A stretch of DNA of 64,000 bases from Methanobrevibacter sp. (GTDB taxonomy: Archaea; Methanobacteriota; Methanobacteria; Methanobacteriales; Methanobacteriaceae): assembly GCA_017434555.1 (NCBI GenBank), contig JAFRFB010000097.1:108972-172971 (forward strand). The letters are read 5' to 3'. Positions 33,075-40,952 of the stretch are shown piece after piece; the stretch's first letter is position 1, and each line of letters starts with the position of its first letter. The position numbers and the translations under genes were made by a program. The notes under the pieces were generated by a model. It searched no databases and had not been told where the DNA came from. It saw only the letters and a program-made list of their open reading frames with translations.

Positions 33075-35546
33075 ATGATTAAAAACGTAATTAAGCGAGA
33101 TAATCGCAGACGAAAATTCAACATTGCAAAAGTATATACAGCCATAGAAAATGCATTTAAATCAATAAATGAAAAATATACAGAAGAAGGTATAGACCAA
33201 TTAGTTGATGAAGTAGTCGAGAAGATTTCCGCAAATGATGCCAAGTCAGCAAGAGTTGAAGATATTCAGAATGTTATTGAAAAAACATTGATGAATAGCG
33301 GATTCGGAACAGTTGCCAAGGCATTTATTTTATATAGAGACGAACGTAATCGTGCACGTGAAACAAAATCAGAAATTGTAAAGACCATTAAGGAAATTAC
33401 AGAGTCTGATATTAAAAGTTCGAATATTTTAAGAGACAATGCAAACGAGTCTGGTGCTACTCCTGCTGGAACATACGGTAAGATTGCATCTGAAACGAAT
33501 AAGATGTATAACTTGTTGAATAACATCAACAGAAAGTATGCACAGGAACATAAGGACGGACATTTACATATCCATGACCTTAACCAGTATAATTTGACAT
33601 TCAACTGCTTGTTTGCTCCAGTTGGAAAGTTGTTGAAGAATGGTTTTGACTCTGGAACTGGTTTCTTACGTTCCCCGAAGTCAATCCAGACTGCAGCAGC
33701 ATTGACAGCAGTTATCCTTCAGCTCCAGTCCAACCAGCAATATGGTGGTATCGCTGATGATAATCTCGATTTCGATTTAGCACCGTTTGTCGATATTTCA
33801 TTTAGAAAGAATCTTAAGGAAGAATTAGAAAGATATATAGAATACAATCCAGAACATGAAGAAATGACCAATCTTGATGAAGTTGCAACAGCTTCTATGA
33901 ACTGGCCTTCTGCACTTCTTTATACTAAGTTCCCTAAGATTTGTGTTATCAAGGCAATTCAGAAGACAGATGATGATACTCATCAGGCTATGGAAGGTCT
34001 TATTGGTAATTTAAATTCTTTACAGTCTCGTTCTGGAAACCAGGTTCCATTTAGTTCTTTGAACTTTGGCCTTAATACTTCTAATTGTGGTCGTATGATT
34101 AGCAAGAATCTTATTAAGTCTCAGATGGAAGGTCTAGGTGACGGATTGACAGCAATTTTCCCAATCTTGATTTTCAAGTTAATGGAAGGTTACACAAAGA
34201 ATCCAGAAGATCCTAACTATGATTTGTATCTCGAGTCTATTAAATGTCTTGCTCGTAGATTCTACCCGAACTTTGTAAAGGTTGATAGCTCTTTCAATAA
34301 GCCATACATCAAGTATGAAACTAAGGAAGTTGAAATTTTTGAAAATGCTATTGGTGTTAAGGTTCGCGGTAAAGATGAAGCAACAATTATTCCAATGCAA
34401 GATCAGAAGTTTGATAAGTTTGTTTATCAGTATGATGTAGGTCAAGGCGACTACTGGGAAATTGAAGAAATTTCTGGAAATAAGTTGAAGTTGAAGAAGC
34501 TCATTGAAAATACAACCATTTCTACTATGGGTTGTAGAACCAGAGTTATTGGTAATATCAATGGCGCTGAACAGACAACTGGTAGAGGTAACTTTGCATT
34601 CCATACAATTAACCTTCCTAGACTTGCTATTGAAGCCCATATTGCAGCAAAGGATGAAGAAGAACGTAAGACTATTTTCTTCGAAAAGCTTGCTGAAATG
34701 CTTGAAGATGCAAAGGGAAGTTTGCTTGATAGATTTGCATTGATTTCTAACAAGACATATGAGAATTTCCCGTTCACTATGCAACAGGGTCTTTATCTCA
34801 CATCTGATGACCAACCGCATGAAGTTACTGATAAGATTGGTGAAGTTCTTAAGCAGGCTTCGTTGTCAATCGGTTACGTCGGTCTTGCTGAAACTATGTT
34901 GCTCTTGACAGGTAAGACTTATGGTGTTGACCATGAAATTGATGATTATGCTTTCTCTATTGTAAAGACTATTCGTGAATTTGTTGATAAGACACAGAAG
35001 GAAACTCATTTGAACTGGTCTTGTTTCGCTACTCCAGCTGAAGCAGTTGCAGGCCGTTTTGCTAACATCGATAAAAATCTTTTCCAGAACGAAAAGAAGC
35101 TTGCTGATGTAGATTTACAGAGAGTTTTCGGTAAAGGTTATTATACAAATAGCCACATGCTTGACTATTCTTTGGAAACTACTCTTGAAAACAAGATTAA
35201 GATGGAAGCACCTTATCACAAGATTACAAATGCTGGTCACATTTTCTATTACAAGTTAAATGGTGACTTGTCTAAGAATCTTGAAGCAGTCAAGGCAACT
35301 ATTGATGCTATGTATGATGGTGACTTAGGATATTTCACTTGTACATTTGACAGTGATACTTGTACTAAGTGCCATTTCCATGGAATCATCAATAATGAAT
35401 GTCCATGTTGCGGTAACAAGAACGAAGATGAGATTATTCGTGTTAGAAGAATTACCGGATATTTGACTGGTTCTCCTAAGAAGACTATTTTTAAGTCTTG
35501 GAATGATGGAAAATTAGCAGAATTGAGAGACCGTCATAATATTTAA
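33075..35546 (+). CDS. nrdD: Anaerobic (class III) ribonucleoside-triphosphate reductase
   Basis: 823 aa. N-terminal ATP cone (IKRDNRRRKFNIAKVYTAIENAF), then the core HIHDLNQYNLTFNCLF, MGCRTRV (from residue 485), zinc site CTKCHFHG...CPCCGN near 763-784, and glycyl-radical motif RRITGYLTG (Gly near 795). It reduces NTPs to dNTPs without oxygen; the radical is made by NrdG (37834). It is longer than most NrdD (about 600-715 aa), partly from a beta-rich insertion of about 65 residues before MGCRTRV (415-480). AGAGGAA ribosome-binding site. AAG/CTT codons show high expression. Confidence 0.93.
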   Translation: MIKNVIKRDNRRRKFNIAKVYTAIENAFKSINEKYTEEGIDQLVDEVVEKISANDAKSARVEDIQNVIEKTLMNSGFGTVAKAFILYRDERNRARETKSEIVKTIKEITESDIKSSNILRDNANESGATPAGTYGKIASETNKMYNLLNNINRKYAQEHKDGHLHIHDLNQYNLTFNCLFAPVGKLLKNGFDSGTGFLRSPKSIQTAAALTAVILQLQSNQQYGGIADDNLDFDLAPFVDISFRKNLKEELERYIEYNPEHEEMTNLDEVATASMNWPSALLYTKFPKICVIKAIQKTDDDTHQAMEGLIGNLNSLQSRSGNQVPFSSLNFGLNTSNCGRMISKNLIKSQMEGLGDGLTAIFPILIFKLMEGYTKNPEDPNYDLYLESIKCLARRFYPNFVKVDSSFNKPYIKYETKEVEIFENAIGVKVRGKDEATIIPMQDQKFDKFVYQYDVGQGDYWEIEEISGNKLKLKKLIENTTISTMGCRTRVIGNINGAEQTTGRGNFAFHTINLPRLAIEAHIAAKDEEERKTIFFEKLAEMLEDAKGSLLDRFALISNKTYENFPFTMQQGLYLTSDDQPHEVTDKIGEVLKQASLSIGYVGLAETMLLLTGKTYGVDHEIDDYAFSIVKTIREFVDKTQKETHLNWSCFATPAEAVAGRFANIDKNLFQNEKKLADVDLQRVFGKGYYTNSHMLDYSLETTLENKIKMEAPYHKITNAGHIFYYKLNGDLSKNLEAVKATIDAMYDGDLGYFTCTFDSDTCTKCHFHGIINNECPCCGNKNEDEIIRVRRITGYLTGSPKKTIFKSWNDGKLAELRDRHNI

Positions 35547-35566
35547 TAAAAACAACTAGAAAAAAT

Positions 35567-35602
35567 CATACGGGTTGAAAAACCGTATGGTTTTTCTATC
35601 TT
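35567..35602 (+). promoter_or_regulatory. Combined terminator and promoter
   Basis: CATACGG (35567-35573) pairs with CCGTATG (35583-35589), then TTTTT. TTGAAA (35575-35580) lies in the loop, and TATCTT (35597-35602) follows 16 nt later. A weaker version of the shared layout. Confidence 0.55.
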
Positions 35603-35619
35603 TAAACAAAAGGAAGCGA

Positions 35620-35913
35620 ATGTTAGATACTTTAATGTTAATCTGTGGTTTTTGCGGAGCTGGTGCTTTTGCAGTATGTTCATTACCACAAGTTATTAAA
35701 GCTTATAAAACTAAGTCGACAGGTGATATAAGTATTTTCTTTATTATCTTGTCAATCATAGGTAATTTATGTAGTGCTGCTTATATTTTCTATACTAATT
35801 ATATAAGTGGAATGTGGCAATATCCGCAATATGTAAATTATACTTTGGCAACTATACTTATATTTGTCCTTCTCGGGTTAAAACTAAAATATGATAGGGA
35901 AAATAAAAAATGA
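35620..35913 (+). CDS. PQ-loop / SemiSWEET-like membrane transporter
   Basis: 97 aa from ATG 35620, chosen for its AAAGGAAG site; an upstream TTG would start inside the terminator. Three membrane helices: LMLICGFCGAGAFAVCSLPQ, IFFIILSIIGNLCSAAYIFY and VNYTLATILIFVLLGLKL. The PQ dipeptide ends helix 1 and is followed by VIKAYKTKSTGDIS, the PQ-loop signature. SemiSWEETs are half-size sugar transporters that dimerise. A phage copy could import or leak sugars; PQ-loop proteins also move other metabolites. The stop overlaps the next ATG. Confidence 0.75.
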   Translation: MLDTLMLICGFCGAGAFAVCSLPQVIKAYKTKSTGDISIFFIILSIIGNLCSAAYIFYTNYISGMWQYPQYVNYTLATILIFVLLGLKLKYDRENKK

Positions 35914-36557
35914 GTATAATGGATCTTGTCGGTGTTCAAAGAGGAATTGATTTTGAACATAGTTCACCAACTGTAATGCGATATAAACCTGATATAAGAG
36001 AAGGTTATACATATGCCAGTTTTGAACCTAAGTATGGTCATACGCCAAATTGGCAACCTTTATGTAATGATTCTTCAGATTTACATAAAGAAATTGTTTT
36101 AGCATGTAAGCAGGTTGCAAAAGTTACAGAAATGAAAAATCCAATAGGTAATGATCCTTTTTGGCATGATTCTGGACTTGAACGTGCAGCAACAATTGTT
36201 TCTAAGATAATGCAACTTTGTAATGAAATTGCTATTACTACACGTCAAGGTCAAGGTAATATTATTGTATTGAATACTAAGATGTATGATTTATTACACG
36301 AATTAACATCTGGTTTTATAGATTGTCCATTTATTACTGAATCTGCACCAGGTGTATTAAAAATGGTCGGTAGAGATACTTTTAAAATGGACTTTGATGA
36401 TTATTCAAATTATCCAGAAGCTATTATGGCATATCATTCTAATAATTCGTGTTTATGTGGTGCTGTTGCAGCACTTAGTCCTACCGAGACTTATTTTTCA
36501 ATTAATACCGATATGGAAGGAACAGAAAATTATTATAGACTTTTAAGGATAAAATAA
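35910..36557 (+). CDS. Short gp23-like (capsid C-terminal) protein A
   Basis: 215 aa. CNEIAITTRQGQGNIIVLNTKMYDLL (about 109-134) matches the conserved T4 gp23/gp24 segment (IA..TRRGxGNxI..S..V...L). FKMDFDDYSNYPEAIMAYHSNNSCLCGAVAALSP resembles the downstream gp23 stretch (VYVDPY...LVGYKG...DAGxFYAPY). The N-terminal half of gp23 and its leader are absent. It is paralogous to the product at 38336 (shared DLVxVQ start, C-ends YYRLLRIK / YYRVIKLK). Perhaps a capsid accessory, vertex or decoration subunit. ATGA overlap with the transporter gene. Confidence 0.55.
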   Translation: MSIMDLVGVQRGIDFEHSSPTVMRYKPDIREGYTYASFEPKYGHTPNWQPLCNDSSDLHKEIVLACKQVAKVTEMKNPIGNDPFWHDSGLERAATIVSKIMQLCNEIAITTRQGQGNIIVLNTKMYDLLHELTSGFIDCPFITESAPGVLKMVGRDTFKMDFDDYSNYPEAIMAYHSNNSCLCGAVAALSPTETYFSINTDMEGTENYYRLLRIK

Positions 36558-36591
36558 TATTTATAAAAGGACAGATATGTTACTAATCCAT

Positions 36592-36675
36592 ATTTGATAT
36601 AATTTACCGGATTATATCTAACTTTTATAAATATTTAAAGACAATCCGGTAAATTGTCTATAAATAGGGATTAGT
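36592..36675 (+). promoter_or_regulatory. I-TevI-like leader: late promoters inside an RBS-sequestering structure
   Basis: ACTAATCC (36592-36599) pairs with GGATTAGT (36668-36675), which overlaps the ribosome-binding site and abuts ATG 36676. Nested: ATTTACCGGATT (36602-36613) with AATCCGGTAAAT (36643-36654), 12 bp. TATAAATA lies in the inner loop (36626-36633) and again at 36659-36666, 9 nt before ATG. Third case of this plan in the window. Confidence 0.7.
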
Positions 36676-37830
36676 ATGATTTTGAAAATTTATTCAGAAG
36701 TAGAATTTAATATTTTAAAAAATACACATAAAGAATATTCATATAATGGAACAAAAGCAATTTTTATTTGTTCATTATGTAAAAAAGAATCTATTAGGTC
36801 TTTTAAATCATTGACTATACCGTTTTTATGTAAACACTGTAAAGGGCATTTAAGCCATACAAGTGAAGAATATAAAGAAAAATATAAAAAATCAATGATT
36901 AAAAAATACGGAGTAGAATATACTTTTCAAGCAGAAGGAATAAAAAATAAAGCAAAAAAGACGATATTTCAAAAATATGGTTGTGAAAATGTATTTCAAG
37001 CAGAAGAAATAAAAGAAAAAATTAAAAATACAAATTTAATTAATATTGGAGTTGAATATCCAGGACAATCAAGGCAATGTCAATTAAAAGGGAAAGAAAC
37101 ATATAAAAACAAAACGGGTTATGAACATAATATGCATAATCCAGAATCAAAAAAGAAAGTTAAAGAAACAACAATAAAAAGATATGGTGGTATTGGTGGC
37201 GCGTCAGATGAAATACGTGAAAAAATGGAAGAAACCAATTTAAAAACCTATGGTAAAAAATCATATTCATCTACTGAAGAATTCAAAGAAAAATTTCGCG
37301 AAACATCATATAAACGTTATGGTGTTGAGCATCCAACACAATCAAATATTATTAAAGAAAAAATAAAAAACACATGTATTAAAAAGTTTGGCGTGGAAAA
37401 TTGTATGCAAAATCATTTTATTCGTCAAAAATCTAGGAAAAAATATATATATGATAATAAACGATTTGATTCTAGTTGGGAACTTGCATATTATATTTGG
37501 TTAACTGATAATAATATAGAATTTCAATATCAACCAAATATTAAATTAAAATATGAATATAATAATAAAATACATTATTATTTTCCAGATTTTTTAGTTA
37601 ATAATGAAATACATGAAATTAAAGGTAATTTATTTTTTAAAGAAAAAGATGAAACTAATGAAATGATTTGTCCATTTAATAAAGATTTAAATCATTTAGC
37701 TGAAGCAAAACACCAATGTATGATTGAACATAATGTAAAGATATTAACTGAAAAAGAAATAAAATTATATTTAGATTATATTAATAAAAAATATGGAAAT
37801 AATTTTTTAAAACAATTTAAGAGAAAATAA
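36676..37830 (+). CDS. Free-standing homing endonuclease, PD-(D/E)XK type
   Basis: 384 aa. N-terminal Cys unit FICSLCKKES...FLCKHCKGH (about 34-61), then about six KYGVE-x-x-x-Q repeats (KKYGVEYTFQAEG, QKYGCENVFQAEE, KRYGGIGGAS, KRYGVEHPTQS, KKFGVENCMQ) that probably track DNA. Nuclease domain: FDSSWELAYYIWLTDNN and YYFPDFLVNNEIHEIKGN. It ends YGNNFLKQFKRK. It lies between capsid-like gene A and nrdG, 3 nt before the nrdG ATG. AT-rich codons. Confidence 0.8.
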   Translation: MILKIYSEVEFNILKNTHKEYSYNGTKAIFICSLCKKESIRSFKSLTIPFLCKHCKGHLSHTSEEYKEKYKKSMIKKYGVEYTFQAEGIKNKAKKTIFQKYGCENVFQAEEIKEKIKNTNLINIGVEYPGQSRQCQLKGKETYKNKTGYEHNMHNPESKKKVKETTIKRYGGIGGASDEIREKMEETNLKTYGKKSYSSTEEFKEKFRETSYKRYGVEHPTQSNIIKEKIKNTCIKKFGVENCMQNHFIRQKSRKKYIYDNKRFDSSWELAYYIWLTDNNIEFQYQPNIKLKYEYNNKIHYYFPDFLVNNEIHEIKGNLFFKEKDETNEMICPFNKDLNHLAEAKHQCMIEHNVKILTEKEIKLYLDYINKKYGNNFLKQFKRK

Positions 37831-37833
37831 TAT

Positions 37834-38346
37834 ATGAATTATGCAAAAATAGAACCAATGAGTATAGTTGATGGCGATGGCTGTCGAGTTAGTCTTTTTG
37901 TAAGTGGTTGTGATATTCACTGTAAAGGATGTTTTAATTCTGTTGCATGGGATTTTAATTATGGTAAAAAATTTACCGAAATTGAATTAAATGAATTAAT
38001 AACATTATGTAATAAACCATATATTTCTGGTATAAGTATATTAGGCGGCGAGCCTTGTTCATTAAATAATCAAGTTGAAATTTTAAAAATAATAAAAAAA
38101 ATTAAGCAGGCATGTCCAGGTAAAAATGTTTGGTTATTTACTGGTTATGTTTATGAAAAAGATTTATTAGAAGGTCAGCGTCAAAATATAAATGGATTAA
38201 CTTCTTCTTTATTAGAAATGGTTGATATTCTGGTTGACGGACCATTTATTCTTGAACAGAGAGATTTGAATTTAAAGTTTAGGGGAAGTACAAATCAAAG
38301 GCTATTAACAAGAGAAGAAAGACAAAGGTTAAAAAATGACATTTAA
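37834..38346 (+). CDS. nrdG: Anaerobic ribonucleotide reductase activating protein
   Basis: 170 aa. Radical-SAM motif C-x3-C-x2-C is CDIHCKGC (residues 26-33), followed by SILGGEP (about 69-75), the SAM-binding GGE. Length fits NrdG (about 155-175). It makes the glycyl radical on NrdD. It has been separated from nrdD by a transporter gene, capsid-like gene A and an endonuclease gene. Overlap of 11 nt with capsid-like gene B. Confidence 0.9.
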   Translation: MNYAKIEPMSIVDGDGCRVSLFVSGCDIHCKGCFNSVAWDFNYGKKFTEIELNELITLCNKPYISGISILGGEPCSLNNQVEILKIIKKIKQACPGKNVWLFTGYVYEKDLLEGQRQNINGLTSSLLEMVDILVDGPFILEQRDLNLKFRGSTNQRLLTREERQRLKNDI

Positions 38347-38986
38347 AGACTTAGTTAAAGTTCAGAAGAAAGACGGATTATTTAAAAACTGTGCATGCGT
38401 TTTAAGATATATTCCAAGAGAGCTGTTATTTACTGGTAGAGAAGAGGATCGTCCAGAATTAACATTGGGTCTTGAAAGACAGCTTATCCATGAAAAAGAT
38501 TGGAAAGATGCAAGTGATGAAAGTAAGAAAGAATTAGATGTAATTCATGCATGTATGGATTTGGCTAAGATTATTGAAATTCATAAAGATCCAGAGTCTA
38601 CAGCTTCTAAAGATGAACGTTGCGGCGTATTATTGACTCATTTAATGAAGGAATGTAATACTATTAGAACAAGTACTCGTCGTGGTGCAGGTAATTATAT
38701 TCTTATTAACAATGCGTTTAAAAATGAATTAGAAGAACTTGGCGCATTTTCAACTCCATTTTTTAATATTTCAACTGATAACACTGAATATCTTGTTAAT
38801 GGTGTTATTAAAATGAGTGTTGCGACATTTGATGAAGATACACCAATGGCATTAATTGGATATTCTGGAACTGCTAAGTTTGATGGTGGAATCGTTTTAG
38901 CAGAAGACGAAGAAAATAATCAGTATGCGATTGCTGACCGATTCTATGATACTGATAAATATTATCGTGTAATTAAGCTTAAGTAA
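38336..38986 (+). CDS. Short gp23-like (capsid C-terminal) protein B
   Basis: 216 aa, paralogue of the product at 35910. CNTIRTSTRRGAGNYILINNAFKNEL (about 105-130) fits the gp23 TRRGxGN segment, and PMALIGYSGTAKFDGGIVLAED (about 164-185) fits gp23 VGYKG...DAGxFYAPY. C-terminus YYRVIKLK. It lacks the gp23 N-terminal half. The overlap with nrdG suggests coupled translation. Role unknown; probably a capsid-fold accessory. Confidence 0.55.
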   Translation: MTFKDLVKVQKKDGLFKNCACVLRYIPRELLFTGREEDRPELTLGLERQLIHEKDWKDASDESKKELDVIHACMDLAKIIEIHKDPESTASKDERCGVLLTHLMKECNTIRTSTRRGAGNYILINNAFKNELEELGAFSTPFFNISTDNTEYLVNGVIKMSVATFDEDTPMALIGYSGTAKFDGGIVLAEDEENNQYAIADRFYDTDKYYRVIKLK

Positions 38987-38990
38987 AATA

Positions 38991-39018
38991 AAACCTGGAC
39001 TTAAATCCAGGTTTTTTA
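38991..39018. terminator. Bidirectional terminator between converging genes
   Basis: AAACCTGGA (38991-38999) pairs with TCCAGGTTT (39006-39014), with T-tracts in both directions. It separates plus-strand capsid-like gene B from the minus-strand leader-peptide cluster. Confidence 0.75.
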
Positions 39019-39032
39019 TTTAATATTATAAT

Positions 39033-39389
39033 TTAGAAATCAAGTCGGTCAGCGAGTTCTGCTTCTATTTGCGTGTCTGTAGCACAATGTCCGAAAATGC
39101 GACCATCATTAAATGCAGATTTTAAATAGTCAAGATCTTTTTCATTATCATATTCATTTATAAGATATTCTCTATAAGATTCCCAATCTATATCATTTTT
39201 AAAGCCGCGGTCAAATGCACCTTGTAAATCAGATTCACTAACATCAGAATCTGCCCAATATTTATATGCTTTATTATAAAGGACTTGGAAAATTTTATCA
39301 GGAGTAATTGTTATTTCTTTATTATTAGATTCTTTTAATACAATATAACCAGATTTTTTAAGTAATTGTTTTGCTTCTAATAAATTCAT
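39033..39389 (-). CDS. Candidate internal head protein, leader family member 1
   Basis: 118 aa. Leader MNLLEAKQLLKKSGYIV-LKE, with a possible prohead protease site after L-K-E (residue 20). The body is acidic and helical: YNKAYKYWADSDVSESDLQGAFDRGFKNDIDWESYREYLINEYDNE... It resembles the next gene's product (YSYWDDLHAEKHDLRAAFICGYKNEL), so the two are paralogues beyond the leader. Last gene of a four-gene cluster with one late promoter at 40879. Packaged internal protein is an inference. Confidence 0.6.
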   Translation of the reverse strand: MNLLEAKQLLKKSGYIVLKESNNKEITITPDKIFQVLYNKAYKYWADSDVSESDLQGAFDRGFKNDIDWESYREYLINEYDNEKDLDYLKSAFNDGRIFGHCATDTQIEAELADRLDF

Positions 39390-39402
39390 GATTGCCTCTT
39401 AA

Positions 39403-39759
39403 TTATGCATTGAAGTATTCATCGGTTGTAAAATCAAAAAGTTTATCTTGAAGAGAATCATCAGTAGTATATTCACTAAGGTCATGACCATCATCATATG
39501 CAATTTCTAATTCTCCAAGTGCTTCATTTCCAACTCTTGTTTCAAATTCCATTTTCATTTCATTTTTCGAAAGTTCATTTTTATATCCACAAATGAAAGC
39601 TGCTCTAAGGTCATGCTTTTCAGCATGTAAATCATCCCAATATGAATAACATCTACTCCAGACTTCTTCAAAAATATCTTCAGGTGTATATGTAAGATTT
39701 TCTTTAAGAAGTCTATAACCTTTCTTTTTGAGTATTACTTTTGCTTCTTGTAAGTTCAT
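39403..39759 (-). CDS. Candidate internal head protein, leader family member 2
   Basis: 118 aa. Leader MNLQEAKVILKKKGYRL-LKE with L-K-E at residue 20. The body shares the pattern (C/A)YxYWxD...H-DL-x-AF-x-x-G(Y/F)KN with member 1 and ends in acidic residues. 13 nt from each neighbour in the cluster, each with its own ribosome-binding site (AAGGAT type). Confidence 0.6.
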   Translation of the reverse strand: MNLQEAKVILKKKGYRLLKENLTYTPEDIFEEVWSRCYSYWDDLHAEKHDLRAAFICGYKNELSKNEMKMEFETRVGNEALGELEIAYDDGHDLSEYTTDDSLQDKLFDFTTDEYFNA

Positions 39760-39772
39760 TTTAAATCCTTAA

Positions 39773-40204
39773 TTAAAAATTATTTAAAAATGCATGCATT
39801 ATTGCACCTTTTTGGTAAATAGCATTACATTCTTCATAAACTGCTTTTTTACTCTTTAATTTCTTAAAAGTATCTTCAGTCATTGGATTTGGGTCTTCTG
39901 ATTCCCAACCTAAATTCCAAGATTCCTGAAGGTCTTTTTTATTAGATTCAAAATCCTTACAATATCGTTCAATGACAATTTCGCCAATATCTTTACCAGT
40001 GGCATTAAGTTCTTTTTCAGAGAGAATGGTATTTTGACAGCCTATTTGGACAGTATTCTGTGCCCAAGAAGAATTTATAAGTTTAGAACGATATGCCAGA
40101 TAATCATCGGCAGTATTAAAACGTATTTCAGATTCGTTCAATACAGGAGATTTTACTTTGTAATGATTTTCTTTTAATATTTGTATAGCTTCTTTTAAGT
40201 TCAT
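39773..40204 (-). CDS. Candidate internal head protein, leader family member 3
   Basis: 143 aa. Leader MNLKEAIQILKENHYKVKS...VLNE; L-N-E at residue 24 is the possible cleavage site. The body has CKDFESNKKDLQESWNLGWESE, matching the HDLRAAFICGYKNE element of members 1 and 2. Small, acidic, no known family. Confidence 0.6.
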   Translation of the reverse strand: MNLKEAIQILKENHYKVKSPVLNESEIRFNTADDYLAYRSKLINSSWAQNTVQIGCQNTILSEKELNATGKDIGEIVIERYCKDFESNKKDLQESWNLGWESEDPNPMTEDTFKKLKSKKAVYEECNAIYQKGAIMHAFLNNF

Positions 40205-40223
40205 AGGAGTATTCTTTTAAATA

Positions 40224-40859
40224 TTAGAGTTCTTCATTAATTCTATCAGCAGCGTCTTGTGGAGCAATAAGACCTTGATGATAAAGATCAGCAGCGATTT
40301 GCTTTGCCCTTGGTAAATCTTCATCATCGAGCATACCGCCATCTTCCTGAGCTAAAGATAAAGCCTTTGCGATATAGTCTTCTTCAGAATTTGGAACTGC
40401 AGCTTCGATTTCATCATCGTCAATCGGTGCAAATTCCATTTCATCAAAGAAAAGTTCAATCTTACGACCAGGTTTCTTTTCTTCTCTGACATAGCCAAGT
40501 TCCTTAAGAACTTCAGACCATTGGGTATTTTTGTATGTTCTTAAGCGAGACTTTACAAAAGCAATCTCACGTGGAGTCAAAACTTGACCATTCTGAACTT
40601 TTTCTGCCAATGGTGAAAGATAAGCAGCATCAGTTTGGTTAAAACCCCTAAAATTACGTAAAACTGTGCGTCTACCCTGCTTTTCGAAATCTACTTGACG
40701 TCCATACATACCAATGAGAAGAACAATAACGAACTTATCATTTTCCAAATATTCCTTAATTCGTTGATTAAGCTGGAAATTTGATGTATAAACATCTTCC
40801 TTTATGATTTTATAACCGTTTTCTTTAATAACTTTAATAGCTTCTGCCATTTTTTTCAT
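40224..40859 (-). CDS. Candidate internal head protein, leader family member 4
   Basis: 211 aa. Leader MKKMAEAIKVIKENGYKI-IKE; I-K-E at residue 21. MetAla at residue 4 is an alternative start closer to the family pattern. The body has a basic middle (FEKQGRRTVLRNFRG) and an acidic C-terminal third (EFAPIDDDEIEAAVPNSEEDY). First gene of the cluster: TATAAATA at 40879-40886 and AAGGAG upstream make it a late gene. Confidence 0.6.
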   Translation of the reverse strand: MKKMAEAIKVIKENGYKIIKEDVYTSNFQLNQRIKEYLENDKFVIVLLIGMYGRQVDFEKQGRRTVLRNFRGFNQTDAAYLSPLAEKVQNGQVLTPREIAFVKSRLRTYKNTQWSEVLKELGYVREEKKPGRKIELFFDEMEFAPIDDDEIEAAVPNSEEDYIAKALSLAQEDGGMLDDEDLPRAKQIAADLYHQGLIAPQDAADRINEEL

Positions 40860-40878
40860 AATTTAATCTCCTTACTAT

Positions 40879-40886
40879 TATTTATA
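40879..40886 (-). promoter_or_regulatory. Late promoter of the leader-peptide cluster
   Basis: TATAAATA on the minus strand, 20 nt before ATG 40859, with AAGGAG between. It is divergent from the plus-strand late promoter at 40921. Confidence 0.7.
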
Positions 40887-40920
40887 AGATAAAATTGGAA
40901 TATATCCGATTATTTTGGGT

Positions 40921-40928
40921 TATAAATA
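40921..40928 (+). promoter_or_regulatory. Late promoter of the long fibre operon
   Basis: TATAAATA, 24 nt before ATG 40953, with AAAGGAAAG between. Confidence 0.7.
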
Positions 40929-40952
40929 ATAATAGAAAAAGGAAAGCTGCAT

